Shown here: piece by piece, positions 61,973 through 64,000 of the stretch
How the letters are laid out: every line of letters begins with the position of its first letter
Position numbering within the stretch: the first letter of the stretch is position 1
From: Cobetia amphilecti
GTDB taxonomy: Bacteria; Pseudomonadota; Gammaproteobacteria; Pseudomonadales; Halomonadaceae
DNA length: 64,000 nt
Assembly: GCF_030010415.1 (NCBI RefSeq)
Contig: NZ_JASCSA010000011.1
Strand: one strand, 5' to 3'
Program-made: the position numbers and the translations under genes
Notes under the pieces: generated by a model
Databases searched by the model: none
What the model was told of the DNA's origin: nothing
The model's input: only the letters and a program-made list of their open reading frames with translations

Positions 61973-62044
61973 CAACTGGCATTCAAGCGCCTCCCGCGGG
62001 CGGGAGTCAGGCGAGAGTCGCGTTAGCGCCTTGTTCTGGTAGCG

Positions 62045-63022
62045 TTATTCGCTCTCTTGCTCACGCGTTTCGGCTCCATCTTCCGTCTCGCCACTGGCTT
62101 CCGGCACCGGCTCGGCAGGAATGTCTGCGGGTGTTTCCAGTGTCAGGCGCCCAAGCTTGCCGTCGCGCAGTTCATGCAGCAGTACCTCGGCACCGCGGTG
62201 CAGGTCGATGATGCCACCGGCACGCAGGCCGCCGCGCTTGCTGGCGATCTCTTCCAGAATCGCGACCCCATTGAAGCCGGACAGCGCCATCAGATCGACC
62301 TTGCGCGGGCCATCACTCTCGACTCGCTCGGCGTCAGGGTTGGCGCTGTAGGCCGGCAGTGACTTCAGCTTGTAGCGTGCGGTCAGCTCCGTGGGATAGC
62401 GCCTGGCCAGCTCCGCCGCGACGATCACCGCCACATCGGTGTAATCGATGGCGGTGTCACGGATCGCGCCACTGCCGGCCAGACGATAGGCGCTGGCCTG
62501 GTCCTCGATCTTCGGCCACATCACCCCGGGGGTATCGATCAGGGCGATGCCACCGTCGATGCGAATCTTCTGCTGGCGCTTGGTGACGGCGGGCTCGTTG
62601 CCGGTCTTGGCGATCTTGCGACCCGCCAGGCCATTGATCAGCGTCGACTTGCCGACGTTGGGGATGCCCATCACCATCACGCGCGCGTCACGATCGACGC
62701 GGATATGACCGGCCATCTCGCGACACAGGCGCGGAATCTGCTTGAGGTCACGCGCCTCAAGCGTGGTGATCGCCAGTGCACGAGTGTTGGGCAGGGCATC
62801 GAAATACTCGACCCACTCGCGGGTGCGTGCCGGGTCCGCCAGATCGGCGCGAGACAGCAGCTTGAGTACCGGCTTGTGGCGGGTCAGTTCGGACAGCACC
62901 GGATTGGTGCTGGAGTAGGGGAGGCGGGCATCGAGGACTTCGATGACCACGTCGATCTCGGGCAGCGCGTCCTTTATCTGACGGCGTGCCTTGTGCATAT
63001 GTCCCGGATACCAGCCCAGCAT
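62045..63022 (-). CDS. ylqF: Ribosome-biogenesis GTPase YlqF/RbgA
   Basis: A 325-residue circularly permuted GTPase that takes part in maturation of the large ribosomal subunit. The order is G4-G5-G1-G2-G3: KLLSRADLAD (G4, about 54-63), VMGIPNVGKSTLINGLAG (G1, about 118-135), TKRQQKI (G2 region) and LIDTPGVMWP (G3). The N-terminus WYPGHMHKARRQIK is the family signature. G4 has Ser-Arg in place of the usual Asn-Lys of NKxD. An acidic C-terminal tail (about 35 residues) is non-conserved. The ATG has AGGAGAG upstream. A strong hairpin lies in its leader. Confidence 0.92.
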   Translation of the reverse strand: MLGWYPGHMHKARRQIKDALPEIDVVIEVLDARLPYSSTNPVLSELTRHKPVLKLLSRADLADPARTREWVEYFDALPNTRALAITTLEARDLKQIPRLCREMAGHIRVDRDARVMVMGIPNVGKSTLINGLAGRKIAKTGNEPAVTKRQQKIRIDGGIALIDTPGVMWPKIEDQASAYRLAGSGAIRDTAIDYTDVAVIVAAELARRYPTELTARYKLKSLPAYSANPDAERVESDGPRKVDLMALSGFNGVAILEEIASKRGGLRAGGIIDLHRGAEVLLHELRDGKLGRLTLETPADIPAEPVPEASGETEDGAETREQESE

Positions 63023-63086
63023 GTCGCTTCTCTCCTGCCGTCAGGGGTATGACGGTTGTTCTGTCACCTCTGTCCTGCCTCCTTCT

Positions 63087-63144
63087 TCCCGCATGCCAGG
63101 AAAGGCGCTCATCCATCAGTGATGGCGCTACATGGCATGCGGGA
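63087..63144. other. Long hairpin in the ylqF leader
   Basis: TCCCGCATGCC (63087-63097) pairs perfectly with GGCATGCGGGA (63134-63144). Inside is a further stem (GCGC ... CCATC-AGT-GATGG ... GCGC). It lies 65 bases upstream of the ylqF start, between msrB and ylqF. No T-run follows, so it looks like a structured leader or processing site rather than a terminator. Confidence 0.6.
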
Positions 63145-63255
63145 GAGGAGGGGACGCGTATGGCGACGCATTCTATCAGAGGCGGCCTGGCCATGGAGGC
63201 GCACTATCCGGTCATCACTGCCCAGCGCCTCTATCGACTCTCGATGTCCCGGGCG

Positions 63256-63678
63256 TCAGGCGCGTATCGGCTTGAAGCGCAGCGCGACGGAGTTGATGCA
63301 GTAGCGCTGACCGGTGTCAGTCGGGCCATCCGGGAAGACGTGCCCCAGGTGGGACTCGCAGCGGCGACAGCGCACTTCCACGCGACGCATGCCATGGCTG
63401 GTATCGAAGTGCTCCTCGACGGCGGCATCGGCATAGGGGCGGTCGAAGCTCGGCCAGCCACAGCCGGAGTCGAACTTGGTGTCGTTGTCGAACAGCTTGG
63501 CGTCACAGGCGATGCAGTGATAGGTACCCGGCGTCGGGCTGACTTCGTGATCGCCAGTGAAGGGGCGCTCGGTCCCTGCCTCGCGCGTCACCCGGTATTG
63601 TTCCGGCGTCAGGCGCTTGCGCCACTCCTCTTCACTGCGAATCAACTTGTCCTGAGTCTGCGGGTCTTGTTCGCTCAT
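63256..63678 (-). CDS. msrB: Peptide-methionine (R)-S-oxide reductase
   Basis: A 140-residue enzyme that reduces methionine-R-sulfoxide in proteins. Zinc cysteines are in CIACD and CRRCES. The catalytic cysteine is in QRYCINSVALRF; the family motifs GCGWPSFDRP and HLGHVFPDGPTDTGQRYC are intact. The ATG has GAAGAG upstream. It lies upstream of ylqF on the same strand, 233 bases apart. Confidence 0.95.
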   Translation of the reverse strand: MSEQDPQTQDKLIRSEEEWRKRLTPEQYRVTREAGTERPFTGDHEVSPTPGTYHCIACDAKLFDNDTKFDSGCGWPSFDRPYADAAVEEHFDTSHGMRRVEVRCRRCESHLGHVFPDGPTDTGQRYCINSVALRFKPIRA

Positions 63679-63886
63679 GATCTCTTCTCTCTATCTATGC
63701 GTTTCTCGAATGGCGCTCGTGTGAACCTGCAAGCAAGTTCTCCTGCGCGGCAATTCGAAAAGAGTGACTGCCGGTCTTCACGCGAAACCCGGTACATACC
63801 CCAAGAATGCGGGCGTCAGGGCGTGACCACAAGCATGTGGTGGATGCACTTGGCCAACGCCGGAAAAATCCTGTTGAAGCAGGGGG

Positions 63887-63915
63887 TTGACGAAGGGGGA
63901 GGGTCTTTGTAATAT
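63887..63915 (+). promoter_or_regulatory. Promoter of tRNA-Glu
   Basis: TTGACG (63887-63892) and TAATAT (63910-63915) are separated by 17 bp, followed by a G/C-rich discriminator (ACGCGCC), as is usual for stringently controlled stable-RNA promoters. The tRNA begins 31 bases after the -10 box. Confidence 0.85.
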
Positions 63916-63946
63916 ACGCGCCACCTCGACGAGGCAAGAACGTTAC

Positions 63947-64000
63947 GTCCCATTCGTCTAGTGGTCCAGGACACCGCCCTTTCACGGCGGTAACAGGGGT
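63947..64000 (+). tRNA. tRNA-Glu (anticodon UUC), truncated by the window edge
   Basis: The first 54 bases of a tRNA. The acceptor 5' strand GTCCCAT, a D-arm (TCGTCTAGTGGTCCAGGAC) and an anticodon arm CCGCC-CTTTCAC-GGCGG, with anticodon TTC at 63981-63983, match bacterial tRNA-Glu. The T-arm and 3' acceptor strand lie beyond the window. Confidence 0.93.

Noticed and set aside
1..64000. CRISPR array, insertion sequence, prophage or integron
   Set aside because: No spacer-repeat pattern, transposase, integrase or terminal inverted repeats were seen; the tandem arrays have no spacers and differ in sequence.

Overview
The window looks like the chromosome of a moderately halophilic gammaproteobacterium of the family Halomonadaceae (Halomonas/Cobetia type). 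The basis is the high G+C content with strong G/C third-position bias, an ectoine-degradation cluster (doeABX), a BetT-type choline/betaine carrier, an NhaC antiporter, a 1612-residue NAD-dependent glutamate dehydrogenase and a Pseudomonas/Halomonas-style fructose PTS (fruR / fruB-fruK-fruA). No phage, insertion sequence, CRISPR array or plasmid signature was seen. Genus and species are inference from gene content.

Layout. 1-8 kb: the end of an unidentified gene, a MOSC protein, an overlapping pair (PhoD-like phosphatase and HDAC-family deacetylase, minus strand), and a secreted molybdopterin-fold protein followed by a hybrid histidine kinase with receiver and HPt domains. 8-15.4 kb: fructose regulon. 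15.5-18.5 kb: betT with a long leader that carries a BetI-like inverted repeat. 18.5-27.3 kb: an envelope-stress and efflux block, all on the minus strand: membrane-fusion protein, RND pump, BaeS and BaeR, then a small secreted protein and a triple-repeat Spy-like chaperone. 27.7-31 kb: gluconate uptake and phosphorylation (gntP, gntK, gntR) with a GntR-type operator. 31-35.8 kb: lysO, a DUF3108 protein, a DJ-1/PfpI protein, and a cysteine-synthase-fold enzyme divergent from a DecR-like regulator across a nested palindrome. 35.9-41.4 kb: ghrA, doeA-doeB-doeX and a LysR regulator. 41.4-51.6 kb: murI, trmA, the large glutamate dehydrogenase, a two-domain secreted protein and pyrD. 52.5-64 kb: rmf divergent from rlmKL, a glutaredoxin-like protein, a WGR-domain protein, pdxB, nhaC, htpX, alaA, a YlqF/RbgA GTPase, msrB and the start of tRNA-Glu(UUC).

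The genes form self-contained modules: sugar uptake with local repressors (fructose, gluconate), osmolyte transport and turnover (BetT, Doe, NhaC), envelope stress (BaeSR, RND pump, Spy-like proteins, HtpX) and ribosome/RNA maintenance (RMF, RlmKL, TrmA, YlqF).

The most unusual signal is not a gene. At least nine short tandem arrays (unit 9-24 bp, usually three copies) sit at gene ends. Four of them overlap a stop codon: the hybrid kinase, fruR, betT and gntP. Other arrays lie inside the 3' part of fruB and of the membrane-fusion gene, inside the cysteine-synthase-like gene, just after the deacetylase gene and upstream of the LysR gene. Other points worth checking are the nested dyad between the DecR-like regulator and its neighbour, the triple Spy protein beside BaeSR, and the molybdopterin-fold protein that appears to lack the metal-binding cysteine and precedes a sensor kinase.
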